The notes: generated by a model from the sequence alone, not told the origin. Positions 41,171-51,014 are shown, numbered from the stretch's first letter. The stretch: 64,000 bases of DNA from JBDTSW01 sp963797835 (GCA_963797835.1 CAWCRN010000026.1:186001-250000), one strand, 5' to 3'. Numbers and translations are program-made.

Positions 41171-42652
41171 ATGAGGCGGACCGGCTTCGGCAGGGGCTTG
41201 GCGGCGATGGTCGCCGCGATGGCGCTCGCCGCCGTGGGGCTCCTTGCACCCGCCGCACACGCGGGCGTCGACACCACAGGCTCCCAGGGACTCGGCGATT
41301 CCTTCTTCCCGAAGTCCGGAAACGGCGGCTACAACGTCGAGCAGTACACCGTTGTCCTTCGCTACGACCCGGAGTCGAACCGGTTCCTCGGCGGCACGCG
41401 AACGCTCATCGGCGCCGACGTCACACAGCCGGACGGGCTGACCCGGTTCAACCTCGACTACCGCGGCCCCGCGATCCGCAAGGTGAAGGTCGATGGTGAG
41501 GTGGCCTCCTTCTCGCGCAAGGGGCAGGAGCTGAGGATCGAGCCGGACTCGCTGCTCCCCCCGGGTGCGGACTTCCTGGTCGACGTGATCTACAGGGGTA
41601 AGCCCAAGCCCACGCGCGACCCAGACGGATCGGTCGATGGCTGGGTGCCCACCTCCGACGGAGCCGTCGTGGTCGGCGAGCCACGGGGCAACCCCACGTG
41701 GTTCCCGTCGAACGACCACCCCTCCGACAAGGCGCTGATCGAGGTCTCGGTCGAGGTCCCCAAGCCCTACAAGGCTGTCTCCAACGGCACCCTGGAGGAC
41801 GTCTTCGACCTCGGCGACACGCGCGAGTTCCGCTGGTCGAGCGACGACCCGATGGCCACCTACCTGGCGACGGCGACGGTCGGGAAGTTCGACACCGAGG
41901 AGGTCATCGACCCGCCCGGGAGCACCAGCTACTCCTACGTCGCGGTCGACAAGCGCTTCACCGGCGACGGCGCGATCGACCGCAACCTCGAGATCATCGA
42001 CCACTTCGACGAGACCCTCGGCCCGTACCCGTACGACGAGACCGGCGGGATCGTCGACACCGCCCCCTCAGTGGACTTCGCCCTCGAGACCCAGACCCGC
42101 CCGATCTACCCGGGGCCGCCAGGGGACGTCCTCGTGGCGCACGAGCTGGCGCACCAGTGGTTCGGCAACGAGATCACTTTGGCCGACTGGTCGGAGATCT
42201 GGCTGAACGAGGGCTTCGCGACCTGGGCCGAGTGGTGGTGGGAGGCAGCTGACGGAGGCCCGACGATGGGAGAACGCCTCGTTGACTTTTGCGCCTTCGG
42301 GCCCTTCAACCCCCCGCCGGGGGACGTCCCGGGCCCTGAGCAGATGTTCTTCGACAGCGTCTATGAGCGCGGCGGCGCGGCGCTCGAGGCCCTGCGGGAG
42401 CTGATCGGCGATACCGAGTTCTTCGCCATCCTCGCGACCTGGACCGCCCAGGACCCGTACGGCTCGGTCACCACCGACGAGCTCGAGGATCTCGTCAAGG
42501 ACACGTCGAGCGTCCCCGAGCAGGACATCGAGGACCACTTCGACGACTGGGTCTTCGAGGACGGCAAGCCCCAGGGCTGTTCGGCACCGAGATCCCGCTC
42601 AGCCGAGCTCGACGCCGCGTTCGGCGTACCGGAGCTCTCGCTTCGGCGCTGA
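41171..42652 (+). CDS. Secreted M1 family zinc metallopeptidase
   Basis: A 493-residue peptidase with a Tat- or Sec-type signal (MRRTGFGRGLAAMVAAMALA..., cleavage after PAAHAG). The zinc motif is HELAHQWFGNE (H324, E325, H328) with the third ligand E347 in LNEGFATW. The aminopeptidase GAMEN loop appears only as FALETQ, so substrate selection differs from standard APN enzymes. The C-terminal ARM-like domain is missing, giving the short extracellular M1 form. ATG follows the CHAD gene by seven bases. The last 18 codons overlap the opposing glycosidase gene, and a late frameshift in the tail cannot be excluded. Confidence 0.9.
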   Translation: MRRTGFGRGLAAMVAAMALAAVGLLAPAAHAGVDTTGSQGLGDSFFPKSGNGGYNVEQYTVVLRYDPESNRFLGGTRTLIGADVTQPDGLTRFNLDYRGPAIRKVKVDGEVASFSRKGQELRIEPDSLLPPGADFLVDVIYRGKPKPTRDPDGSVDGWVPTSDGAVVVGEPRGNPTWFPSNDHPSDKALIEVSVEVPKPYKAVSNGTLEDVFDLGDTREFRWSSDDPMATYLATATVGKFDTEEVIDPPGSTSYSYVAVDKRFTGDGAIDRNLEIIDHFDETLGPYPYDETGGIVDTAPSVDFALETQTRPIYPGPPGDVLVAHELAHQWFGNEITLADWSEIWLNEGFATWAEWWWEAADGGPTMGERLVDFCAFGPFNPPPGDVPGPEQMFFDSVYERGGAALEALRELIGDTEFFAILATWTAQDPYGSVTTDELEDLVKDTSSVPEQDIEDHFDDWVFEDGKPQGCSAPRSRSAELDAAFGVPELSLRR

Positions 42653-44870
42653 GCACGACCACTCGCCCTCGATCCAGCTGACCGTCGTGCCGTCCGCCAG
42701 GCGCGCCTTGGCCCGCCCGCCGGCCGGCTGGCCCCAAAGCGTCGCCTCCAGGGGGCGCTCCGCCTCGGGGGTGTCGCCCAGCCCCCGCGCCACGTGCCCG
42801 GCGGGGTGCGTGACGACGATCGAGCCGCGGCGAACCCAGACCGGGATCCTGTCCCGCGGCGCGGCGGCTGTCAGCTCGTGGCCGCCCGCGACGGGCTCGC
42901 CAGTCCAGAAGTCGAGCCACTGGCCCCTCGGCAGGTGGACGGACCGATCGAGCGCGCCCTCCTCCAGGACCGGCGCCACCCACAGCGCCGGGCCAAAGCC
43001 GTAGGCGTCGGCGATCTCCCAGCCGCGGGGATCGGAGGGATCGGTCAGGCAGAGCGGGCGGACGATGGGAAGCCCGCTGCGTTCGCACGTTGCGGCGGAG
43101 GCACGGATGTAGGGGACGAGGCGCTCGTGCAGCAGCACGTAGTCGCGGTAGGTCGCGAGCGTGCCGTCGTCGTAGCGCCACGCCTCCTGCGCGAAGCGGC
43201 CGTGGGCCTGCATCAGCGGCGTGAAGCATCCGAACTGAACCCAGCGCAGCAGGAGCTCGCGCGGGCAGCGCTCGACCAGGAGCTTGCCGAGGTAGCCGCC
43301 CACGTCGTGGGACCAGTTGGAGAAGCCGCTGGCGGCCGCCGTGAGCGTCGCCGCCACCAGCGTCCTAAGCGACCAGAAGTCCGACGCCTGGTCGCCGCCC
43401 CACAGCAGGCCCGTGGCCTGCTGGCCGGTCCAGCCGCAGCGCCCGAACAGGACGCCCGCGCCCGGGTGGACCTCGTCCAGCACCTCCTGCATGGTCTCGC
43501 GGTAGAGGCGCCCGTAGTCCCAGGCCAGCTCGGCGCCGGTGCGTCCGTCGGCGAAGCGCGAGTCGGGCGGGAAGTAGTAGCCCTCGCCGTCGTCGGCCTT
43601 GATCCCCTCGACCCCCATCTCCAGCACGCCGCGCGCCTGCGCCTTCCACCAGCGCCGGGCGGCGGCCGAGGTGAAGTCGATCGGCGAGCCCGTGCCCATC
43701 CACCAGCGCGCGACGAACGGGTCGCCGCCGGGCACGCGGACGAGGTGCCCGCTGATCGCCGCCTCGGAGTAGTTCGAGGCCGGCTGGCGGTGAAGGCTCT
43801 CCGACTGGGCGTCGCGGGGGTACTGGCCGTCGGCCGACTCGAGGTTCGTCCACGGCGTCACCCAGACCACCGTCCGAACGCCCTCGGCCCGCATCCTGCG
43901 GATCATCCCCTCGGGGTCGGGGAACTGGTAGGGGTTGAAGCGCCAGGTGTTGTACTGGGTCTCCCAGGGCGAGTCGATCACGATGGCGTCCAGCGGAAGC
44001 GAGTGCTCCTCGTAGCCGTCGAAGTCCTCCTCGACGTCGCGCTGGTGCTCGTAGATGTCGCGGCTCTTCCAGTGGCCGTACGCCCACTCCGGGAGGACGG
44101 GCGGAATGCCGGTGAGGCGCAGGAACCGGCGCAACCGCCCGGCCGGGGTGGGGTCGCACAGCAGGTGCAGGCGAAGCGGCCCCGCGTCGGCACGCTGGGA
44201 GACCGCGATCGGCTCACCCAGGTCGAACTGGAGCCCCGGCCCGTCGGTCTGCGCCCAGACGGCGGTCCCGGCGCTCGACAGGACCCAGGGCATGGGCGAG
44301 TAGTCGCCCTGGGGGATGCCGCCCTCCTCGAGCAGGTCCGGCGGGCAATCGGGCCCCGTGTATCGGCGGTCGGCCCCCAGCGTGACGTGCCTGCCGGTCT
44401 GGTCGAAGCGCTCGCCATGTCGCGCTCCGAGCCCCGTCAGGTGCTCCGCCGGGTGCGCACGCCAGGTGGCGTCGAGGCGGTAGGCATCGGCCGCGCGCAG
44501 CTCGGCGAGAACGCGTTCGCGGCCCGGCAGGGAGACCCGCAGCTCGAACGATCGTCCTCCCTCCAGCTCGCCCGCGACGGTCGCGATCCCCTCGGAGAGC
44601 TCCAGCAGTTCGGCCGAGGCCGGCTCCTCGAGGGGCCCGGCATCGTCCTCCTCGGGGATCACCCCCTCCGAGAGCTGGATGAAGCGATCGGCGCCGGTTC
44701 CGCCCCGGGCGCCGAAGCGCATGTCCTCGATCAGAGCGACCCCGCCGCGGCTCGAGCCGCAGGCGCAGCGGATCGAGGCGCACCTCCACCCCCAGCTCAC
44801 CGCGGCGGAGCTCGACGGCCCCGGCTTGATTGCGGGTCTCGACCACATCCGCTTCCAGCCTGGTGGCCAC
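42599..44870 (-). CDS. Glycoside hydrolase family 31 (alpha-glucosidase/xylosidase type; frameshifted at the 5' end)
   Basis: About 756 residues after repair. A surplus G on the plus strand at 44749/44750 shifts the frame; without it the N-terminal strand RLDPLRLRLERGGVALIEDM reads on without a break. The GH31 barrel has the nucleophile Asp in EGIKADDGEGYYF, the acid/base Asp in WGGDQASDFW, and the PPxxPEWAYGHWKSR entry segment. These enzymes release alpha-linked sugars with retention, and no signal peptide is visible, so it acts in the cytoplasm. The start is taken as GTG 44870. The neighbouring PHO-like array (44925-44963) lies between it and the divergent PHP-glycosyltransferase gene. Confidence 0.88.
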
Positions 44871-44924
44871 CAGCGCAGCATGCGTGGCGTGGGCACGCGG
44901 CGGGTTGCGATCCGGTGAACCGGT

Positions 44925-44963
44925 GTTCACCGACCATTCACCCCTGATTTGCAGGTCGTTTAC
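44925..44963 (+). promoter_or_regulatory. Four-unit PHO-box-like array upstream of the PHP-glycosyltransferase gene
   Basis: GTTCAC (44925), ATTCAC (44936), ATTTGC (44947) and GTTTAC (44958) follow each other at an exact 11-bp period on the coding strand. The last ends 61 bases before the ATG at 45025. The first unit also forms a dyad GGTGAAC-CGGT-GTTCACC (44914-44931). Confidence 0.65.
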
Positions 44964-45024
44964 GTCTCGGCGCTCGCCGCAGGGCACGCTGTGGGCGACA
45001 AGTGAATCCAATGGGAGGACACCG

Positions 45025-47359
45025 ATGACCTCACCGACGACCACCCGGGTCGACATGCACTGCCACTCCACCGCCTCCGAGCTCGGCAAGCTCGGAATCC
45101 AGCGCAGCATGGGGCTGCCGGAGTGCGCCACCCCTCCTGCGGAGGTGTACGAGCTCGCGAAGTCGCGCGGGATGGACTTCGTCACGATCACCGACCACGA
45201 CACGATCGCCGGCTGTCTGGAGATCGTCGAGCGGCCCGACGTCTTCGTCTCCGAGGAGCTCACCACGTGGTTCAAGGACGAGCCGCAGGCGGTCCACGTG
45301 CTCTGTTACGGCATCACTCCCTCCGACCACGAGTTCCTCCAGGCCCACGCCCGCGACCTCGAGACCTGCGCCGCCTACCTCCACGAGCGCGAGATCACCT
45401 GCGCGCTCGCGCATCCCTTCTTCCACGTCGAGGCTCCGCTCGAGGCGCGCCACCGCCGCCGCCTGGCCGAGCTGTTCGGCGTCTGGGAGGTCCGCAACGG
45501 GTCGCGGGCACGCGAGCTGAACATGCCGGCCGCGCTCTACATCGACACGCACGGAGGCACCGGCATCGCTGGCTCCGACGACCACGCCGGCGTCGACATC
45601 GGCCGCACCTGGACGGAGACTCCGTCCGCGTCGACGCCGGAAGAGTTTCTGGCCCACATCGGGCGGGGAGAGGCCACCGCCCGCGGCGACCAGGGCTCGG
45701 CCGCCAAGTGGGCGCACACCGCGCTCGCGCTGGCCAGCCGGGCGCTGACGGCCGGGGGCGGCGAGGGTGGCGAGCCGATCGTCCTCGGCCCCCAGCACGT
45801 GATGATGCTGGCCGAGCGCGTCGTGGCCGACGGCGAGGAGCGCGGCGGCGAGGACGGCGGCGACCTCGGCCCTGCGGAGGGCCGGGCTCTGCTGCGCGCC
45901 TGGCTCGAGTCCGTGGGGCTCGACGGCCAGAACTGCCCCGACGGGATCGTCGCCTACATGAAGGCCAACGGGTTCAGCCACGCCGATCTCTACCGGCGCG
46001 CGAGGCGCATCCATGAGAAGCGCCTCGCCGAGGCAACCGAGCGGCTCACCCACGCCGCAACGGCGGGTGAGGGGTACGGCGAGGCGGCCAAGGCGCTGTT
46101 CGACGCCTGCCTCCCAGCCGTGCCGTACGTGCCCTCGACCGCGATCCTCGCCAACGAGAAGGCGAAGCTGACCGCTCGCGAGGGCGAGCCGCGCAGGGTT
46201 GGCCTGATCGTCGACGCGGCAGGCTCCATGCACGGCGTCACCCACACCGTCGAGCGCATCCGCGAGCTCGGCGTGCCGGGCTACGACGTCGAGGTGATCG
46301 GAACCGATCCGCGCGTCGACCGCCGCCTCCCGGCCGTCGCCGAGGTGGACGTCCCCTATTACGCCGGGCTCCGGGTCGGCGTGCCGAGCGTGCCGGGGCT
46401 GGTCGAGACGATCGCCGACGGCCGCTACGAGCTGCTGCACCTGGTCTCGCCCGGGCCCGGCGGGCATCGGGGCCGCCGTTGCGGCGCGGATCGGCGGCAC
46501 GCCGATCTGCGGGAGCTACCACACCGAGCTGGCCGCCTACGCTGGGGTCCGCGCCGCTGATCCGCGGATCGAGGCGGGGATGCGGATGGCGCTCTCGGTG
46601 TTCTACGGCCAGTGCGAGGTCGTGCTGTCCCCCAGCCCGGCCTCCGATCGTTCGCTTGCCGCGCTCGGCATCCAGCCCGAGCGAATCGGCCGCTGGGCCC
46701 GCGGCGTCGACATCGCCCTGTACGAGGGCGCCCGCCGCGACCCCGGTGCCTTCCCGGGAGAGGTCAAGGTGCTCTACGCGGGTCGCCTGACCAAGGAGAA
46801 GGGCTCCGATCTCTCGACCGAGTCCTTCATTCGGGCGCACGAGCGCGATCCGCGCCTGCACCTGCTGCTGGCCGGCGGCGGGCCCGAGGAGGACGAGCTG
46901 CGCGCTCGCCTGGGCGCCCGCGCCACCTTCCTCGGCTGGCTCGATCGCAGCGAGCTCGCGACCGCCTACGCGAGCGCCGACATCTTCCTCTTCTGCTCGC
47001 AGACCGACACCTACGGCCAGGTGATCGCCGAAGCGCAGGCGAGCGGCCTGCCGGTCGTCGCCGTCGACGAGGGCGGCCCCGCCTCGCTGATTCAAGACCG
47101 TCAGACCGGCTGGCTCTGCGAGCCCGACGCGAACATCATCGCGGCCGCGGTCGCGCAGCTCGCCGCCTCGTCCTTCCTGCGCGAGCGGATGTCGCGCGCC
47201 GCGATCGAGTCGGTCCGGGGCCGCACCTGGGAGGTCGCGATGGAGCAGCTCGCCCAGGGCTACGACCGCGCCCTCGGCGGCGGCGAGCCCGCCAGCCGCA
47301 AGCCCTGGGAGCGAGCGCCGCGCACGGGCGCGCCCGCGCCGCTGGTCCACGCGGCCTGA
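45025..47359 (+). CDS. PHP phosphoesterase domain fused to GT4 glycosyltransferase (frameshifted)
   Basis: About 777 residues after removing a surplus G at 46459/46460, which restores PGPAGIGAAVAARIGGTP across the break. The N-terminal part (about 5-240) is a PHP metallophosphoesterase: DMHCHSTAS, TITDHDT, CALAHPFF, GSDDHAGVDIG. A helical linker (about 240-375) joins it to a GT4 glycosyltransferase with a GT-B fold (about 385-760: TAILANEKAKLTAR replaces the usual TDTFxPxxxGV; KVLYAGRLTKEKGSD; the donor-site stretch DIFLFCSQTDTYGQVIAEAQASG). GGGAGG is six bases before the ATG. PHO-like repeats lie upstream. A lipid or carbohydrate glycosyltransferase active in phosphate limitation, coupled to a phosphatase, is the leading idea and is inferred. 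Confidence 0.83.
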
Positions 47360-47374
47360 AGGACCTCGCCCGCG

Positions 47375-47391
47375 GTTCACACCCGCTTGAC
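47375..47391 (+). promoter_or_regulatory. Weak PHO-like repeats upstream of ppk
   Basis: GTTCAC (47375-47380) and CTTGAC (47386-47391) are 11 bases apart, and GGGTCG (47397) is a degenerate third unit. They lie 44-61 bases before the ppk start on the coding strand. Plausible but weaker than the arrays near pstS, ppx and the PHP gene. Confidence 0.38.
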
Positions 47392-47435
47392 CCACCGGGT
47401 CGGTCGAGGGTTAGCATGGATGCTTGGAGAAGTCC

Positions 47436-49619
47436 TTGGAGACCAGTGAGACAGACGCGATAACGACCGGCACGGTCAGCGGCACGGGGAACGGCGCCGG
47501 CCTCACTGGGCGGGAGCAGGCGTCGCCTGACCTGGAGGACCCGTCGCTCTACTTCAACCGCGAGCTGTCCTGGCTCGATTTCAACGACCGGGTGCTCCAG
47601 CTCGCGGAGGACCGGTCGGTGCCGCTCCTGGAGCGCGTCAAGTTCTGCGCGATCTGGGAGTCGAACCTCGACGAGTTCTACATGGTGCGGGTGGCGAACC
47701 TCCAGGACCAGGTCGAGGCGGGCGTGGACGCCCGGGGTGCCGACGGGCTGAGCGCGGCGGAGCAGCTGCATGCGATCCGCCGGCAGGTGATCGGCCAGCG
47801 TGAGCGCATCGAGCGCTGCTGGACCGGCGAGCTGAAGCCCGCGCTGGCCGAGCACGGGATCCGGCTGATCGCGCCGGCCGACGCCGACGCCGCGCTCGTG
47901 GGCGACCTCGAGCGCCTCTTCCGGGCGCAGGTCTTCCCGGCGCTTACGCCGCTCGTGATCGGCCTCGGGCGGCCGTTCCCCTACATCTCGAACCTCTCGC
48001 TCAGCCTCGGCGTGCTCCTGCGCGACCCCGACCAGGACGTCGAGGTGCTGGCGCGCGTCAAGGTGCCGAAGGAGCTCCTCGGCCGCTTCCTCCGAGTGAA
48101 CGGCGACGAGACCACGATGGTCCCGCTCGAGGACCTGATCGCCGCCAACCTGGAGAGCCTGTTCCCGGGGATGGAGGTCCTCGACCACTCCTTCTTCCGG
48201 GTCACCCGCGACACGGACTACGACGTCTCCGACGAGGCGGACGACCTGATGGAGGCCGTCGAGGAGGAGCTTCGCCGCCGCCGCTTCGGTGAGGTGGTGC
48301 GCCTCGAGGTGGAGCGCGGGATGAGCCCCCGCCTGCGCGAGCCGCTGGTGTCGGCGCTCGGGATCAAGGACGACGAGGTCGACGAGTTCGACGGCCCGCT
48401 CGACCTCTCCGACCTGTGGGCGATCCACGGGCTCAAGGGCTTCTCCGACCTGCGCGACCCGCCCCACACCGGCGTCACGCAGCCGCGCCTGGTCGGCGAG
48501 GACGGCAAGGACCCCGACGTCTTCGCCGCGATGCGCGAGGGCGACATCCTCGTCCACCACCCCTACGACTCGTTCACGACCTCGGTCGATCGGTTCGTAA
48601 AGCAGGCAGTCGCCGACCCGGACGTGCTCGCGATCAAGCAGACCGTGTACCGGACCAGCTCCGACTCGCCCCTGGTTCCGGGGCTGATCGAGGCCGCCGA
48701 GCGCGGCAAGCAGGCCGTGTGCATGGTGGAGCTGAAGGCGCGATTCGACGAGAGCGCGAACATCAAGTGGGCGAAGAAGCTGGAGCAGGCGGGCGTGCAC
48801 GTCGTCTACGGCATCCCGTCGCTGAAGACCCACTGCAAGTGCGTGCTGGTCGTCCGCCGCGAGGGCGACGGCGTCCGCCACTACGTGCACATCGGGACCG
48901 GCAACTACAACCCGAAGACGGCGCGCATCTACACCGACGTTGGCCTGTTCACGGCCGACCCGGACATCGGCTCCGACGTCGCCGAGATGTTCAACTACCT
49001 GACCGGGTACGCGAGGCCTCGGAGCTATCGCAAGGTCAAGGTGGCCCCGTTCAATCTGAAGGAGACGATCCTGGAGGAGATCGAGAGGACGATCGCCTCG
49101 CACTCGCCGTCCCAGCCCGCCCGTATCCGGCTGAAGATGAACTCGCTGCTCGACGCGAAGTCGATCCGCGCCCTCTACCGCGCGTCGCAGGCCGGGGTGG
49201 AGGTCGAGCTGAACGTTCGCGGGATCTGCGCCCTGCGGCCCGAGGTGCCGGGCGTGTCGGAGAACATCGCCGTGACCTCCGTGGTCGGGCGCTTCCTCGA
49301 GCACTCGAGGATCTACTCCTTCGAGCGCCCCGGCGAGGACGAGAGCATCTACTTCGGCTCGGCCGACCTGATGCCGCGGAACCTCTACAACCGGGTGGAG
49401 CTGCTCGTTCCCATCGAGGACGCAAGGGTGCGCGCCGACCTCCTGGACGTCCTCGACCGCTCGCTCGCCGACAACACCAACGCCTGGGAGCTCCGCGCCG
49501 ACGGCAGCTGGGAGCGCCGCCGCCCGGACGGCGATCCGCGCAACGTCCAGCGCCAGCTGATCGAGCGCCACGCGGCCCGCGTCTCGGAATCCGCGACGCT
49601 CGAGACCGTCAAGCGCTGA
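47436..49619 (+). CDS. ppk: Polyphosphate kinase 1
   Basis: About 727 residues; polymerises ATP gamma-phosphate into polyphosphate and can run in reverse. The N-terminal helical domain begins YFNRELSWLDFNDRVLQLAED. The two phospholipase-D-like domains carry PKEL, HHPYDSFTTSVDRF, KQTVYRTSSDSPLV and the catalytic His of HYVHIGTGNYN (about residue 485), followed by RIYTDVGLFTADPDIG. The start is TTG at 47436: GGAGAAG lies six bases upstream at ideal spacing, while an earlier in-frame TTG at 47424 has none. A polar Ser/Thr/Gly leader of about 30 residues precedes the domain. Sits downstream of ppx and the CHAD genes. Confidence 0.95.
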   Translation: METSETDAITTGTVSGTGNGAGLTGREQASPDLEDPSLYFNRELSWLDFNDRVLQLAEDRSVPLLERVKFCAIWESNLDEFYMVRVANLQDQVEAGVDARGADGLSAAEQLHAIRRQVIGQRERIERCWTGELKPALAEHGIRLIAPADADAALVGDLERLFRAQVFPALTPLVIGLGRPFPYISNLSLSLGVLLRDPDQDVEVLARVKVPKELLGRFLRVNGDETTMVPLEDLIAANLESLFPGMEVLDHSFFRVTRDTDYDVSDEADDLMEAVEEELRRRRFGEVVRLEVERGMSPRLREPLVSALGIKDDEVDEFDGPLDLSDLWAIHGLKGFSDLRDPPHTGVTQPRLVGEDGKDPDVFAAMREGDILVHHPYDSFTTSVDRFVKQAVADPDVLAIKQTVYRTSSDSPLVPGLIEAAERGKQAVCMVELKARFDESANIKWAKKLEQAGVHVVYGIPSLKTHCKCVLVVRREGDGVRHYVHIGTGNYNPKTARIYTDVGLFTADPDIGSDVAEMFNYLTGYARPRSYRKVKVAPFNLKETILEEIERTIASHSPSQPARIRLKMNSLLDAKSIRALYRASQAGVEVELNVRGICALRPEVPGVSENIAVTSVVGRFLEHSRIYSFERPGEDESIYFGSADLMPRNLYNRVELLVPIEDARVRADLLDVLDRSLADNTNAWELRADGSWERRRPDGDPRNVQRQLIERHAARVSESATLETVKR

Positions 49620-49660
49620 GCGCAGCGGTGCCCCGCCGGGCCCGGGCGTACGATCGATCC

Positions 49661-50749
49661 GTGCCCGTAAGGAGGGTGATCGCCCACCTCGACATGGACG
49701 CGTTCTTCGTGGCGGTCGAGCTGCTGCGCCGGCCCGAGCTGCGAGGCAAGCCCGTGGTGGTGGCCGGCTCCGGCCCGCGGGCGGTGGTCACGACCGCCTC
49801 GTACGAGGCCCGGCCGTTCGGGGTCGGCTCGGCGATGCCGGCCGCCGTGGCGCGCAGGCGATGCCCCGACGCGGTCTTCATCCCGACTGACCACGCCTAC
49901 TACCGGGCCAAGTCCGGGGAGGTGGGCGAGATCGTGGCCGAGCTGGACCGCCCGGGGGAATGGACGTCGCTGGACGAGGTCTACCTGGACCTGACCGGCG
50001 TCGACTACCCGATCGAGGAGATGAGCGGGCTGGTGCGCAGGATCCGCGAGGAGCTGGGCCTCGATGCCTCGGTCGGGATCGGGCCCAACAAGCTCGTCGC
50101 GAAGGTGGCCTCCGACGCCGAGAAGCCGCGCGGGTTCGTGGTGCTCACGCGCGAGCAGGCGGCCGAGCGCTTCGCGCCCGAGTCGCCGCGGCTCCTACCC
50201 GGGATCGGCCCGAAGACGGCGGCGCGGCTGGAGGGCTACGGGGTGCGGACGATCGGCACGCTCCAGCGCTGCACCCTCGGAGGCCTGCGCGAGCGCTTCG
50301 GTGAGCGCCAGGGCCACTACCTCCACGACCTCGCTCACTTTCGCCACGACTCGCCGGTCACGACCGACCGGGTCGCGAAGTCGCGCTCGGTCGAGTCCAC
50401 ATTCGACCGCGACGTGGCCGACCTGCCCGAGATGGAGCGGATCCTGCGCGAGCAGGCCGAGCGGCTCGCCGAAACGCTGGCCAAGCGCGGGATCCGCGGC
50501 CGCACCGTGGCGATCAAGGTCCGCCATGACGACTTCAGCACCCTCACCCGCGCCCGCACGATCCCCGAGCACACGAACGACGCGGCAACGATCGCGGACG
50601 TGGCCGTCGAGTTGCTGCGTGAGAACCGGCCCGAGCGGCCCGTGCGCCTCCTCGGTGTCCGCCTGGCCGGCTTCGAGGACGCGGAGGCGCCGCCGCGCGC
50701 GGGCGACGAGCCTCAGACAGCGCTCGCCCTGGACGCGACCGCGCGATGA
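49661..50749 (+). CDS. dinB: DNA polymerase IV (Y-family)
   Basis: A 362-residue translesion DNA polymerase. The catalytic carboxylates lie in IAHLDMDAFFVAVE (Asp and metal-binding backbone) and WTSLDEVYLDLT (Asp-Glu pair). SYEARPFGVGSAMP, SVGIGPNKLVAKVASDAEKP and the helix-hairpin-helix LLPGIGPKTAARLEGYGVRT follow, then the little-finger domain RSVESTFDRDV. No clear beta-clamp QLxLF motif was seen; the end QTALALD resembles a weakened one. GTG at 49661 is used; a second GTG at 49676 has AGGAGG too close to it. Its stop overlaps the 62-aa gene. Confidence 0.94.
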   Translation: MPVRRVIAHLDMDAFFVAVELLRRPELRGKPVVVAGSGPRAVVTTASYEARPFGVGSAMPAAVARRRCPDAVFIPTDHAYYRAKSGEVGEIVAELDRPGEWTSLDEVYLDLTGVDYPIEEMSGLVRRIREELGLDASVGIGPNKLVAKVASDAEKPRGFVVLTREQAAERFAPESPRLLPGIGPKTAARLEGYGVRTIGTLQRCTLGGLRERFGERQGHYLHDLAHFRHDSPVTTDRVAKSRSVESTFDRDVADLPEMERILREQAERLAETLAKRGIRGRTVAIKVRHDDFSTLTRARTIPEHTNDAATIADVAVELLRENRPERPVRLLGVRLAGFEDAEAPPRAGDEPQTALALDATAR

Positions 50750-50934
50750 GCGACCGCGAGTCGGCGATCGATCGCGAGCGGGCCGCGTGCCGGAGCAAGC
50801 GCCGCTTCCCCAACCGCCGTGAGGCCGAGGAGGCCGCCTACCGGATCCGCCTCGAGGGGACCGAGCTGGACGTCTATGAGTGCATCTGGTGCCGGGGTTG
50901 GCATCTGACCAGTCGGGGTGGCGGGACCGGCTAG
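50746..50934 (+). CDS. Small Cys-containing (zinc-ribbon-like) protein, 62 aa
   Basis: A 62-residue protein whose ATG overlaps the dinB stop (ATGA), so translation is coupled. Three Cys residues are present: one at the N terminus (RAACRSKRRFP), then ECIWCRGWHLTS, a CxxC followed by the WHLTS ending seen in small zinc-ribbon proteins. The fourth ligand could be His. The middle segment (NRREAEEAAYRIRLEGTEL) is helical. I do not recognise a named family. The gene order next to dinB suggests a DNA-damage-related or purely housekeeping role, but nothing tests that. Confidence 0.75.
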   Translation: MSDRESAIDRERAACRSKRRFPNRREAEEAAYRIRLEGTELDVYECIWCRGWHLTSRGGGTG

Positions 50935-51014
50935 GGCTCCGGCCGTCAAGTAGTGCGCGAGGCGGCGCGGTTCACGGTTATCACTGAGGAAGTGAGGTCG
51001 AGGGGCTCCAGCTC

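Noticed and set aside
47136..49571. An 811-codon minus-strand open frame
   Set aside because: Exact antisense of the well-supported ppk gene, with Val/Arg/Leu-rich composition and no domain.
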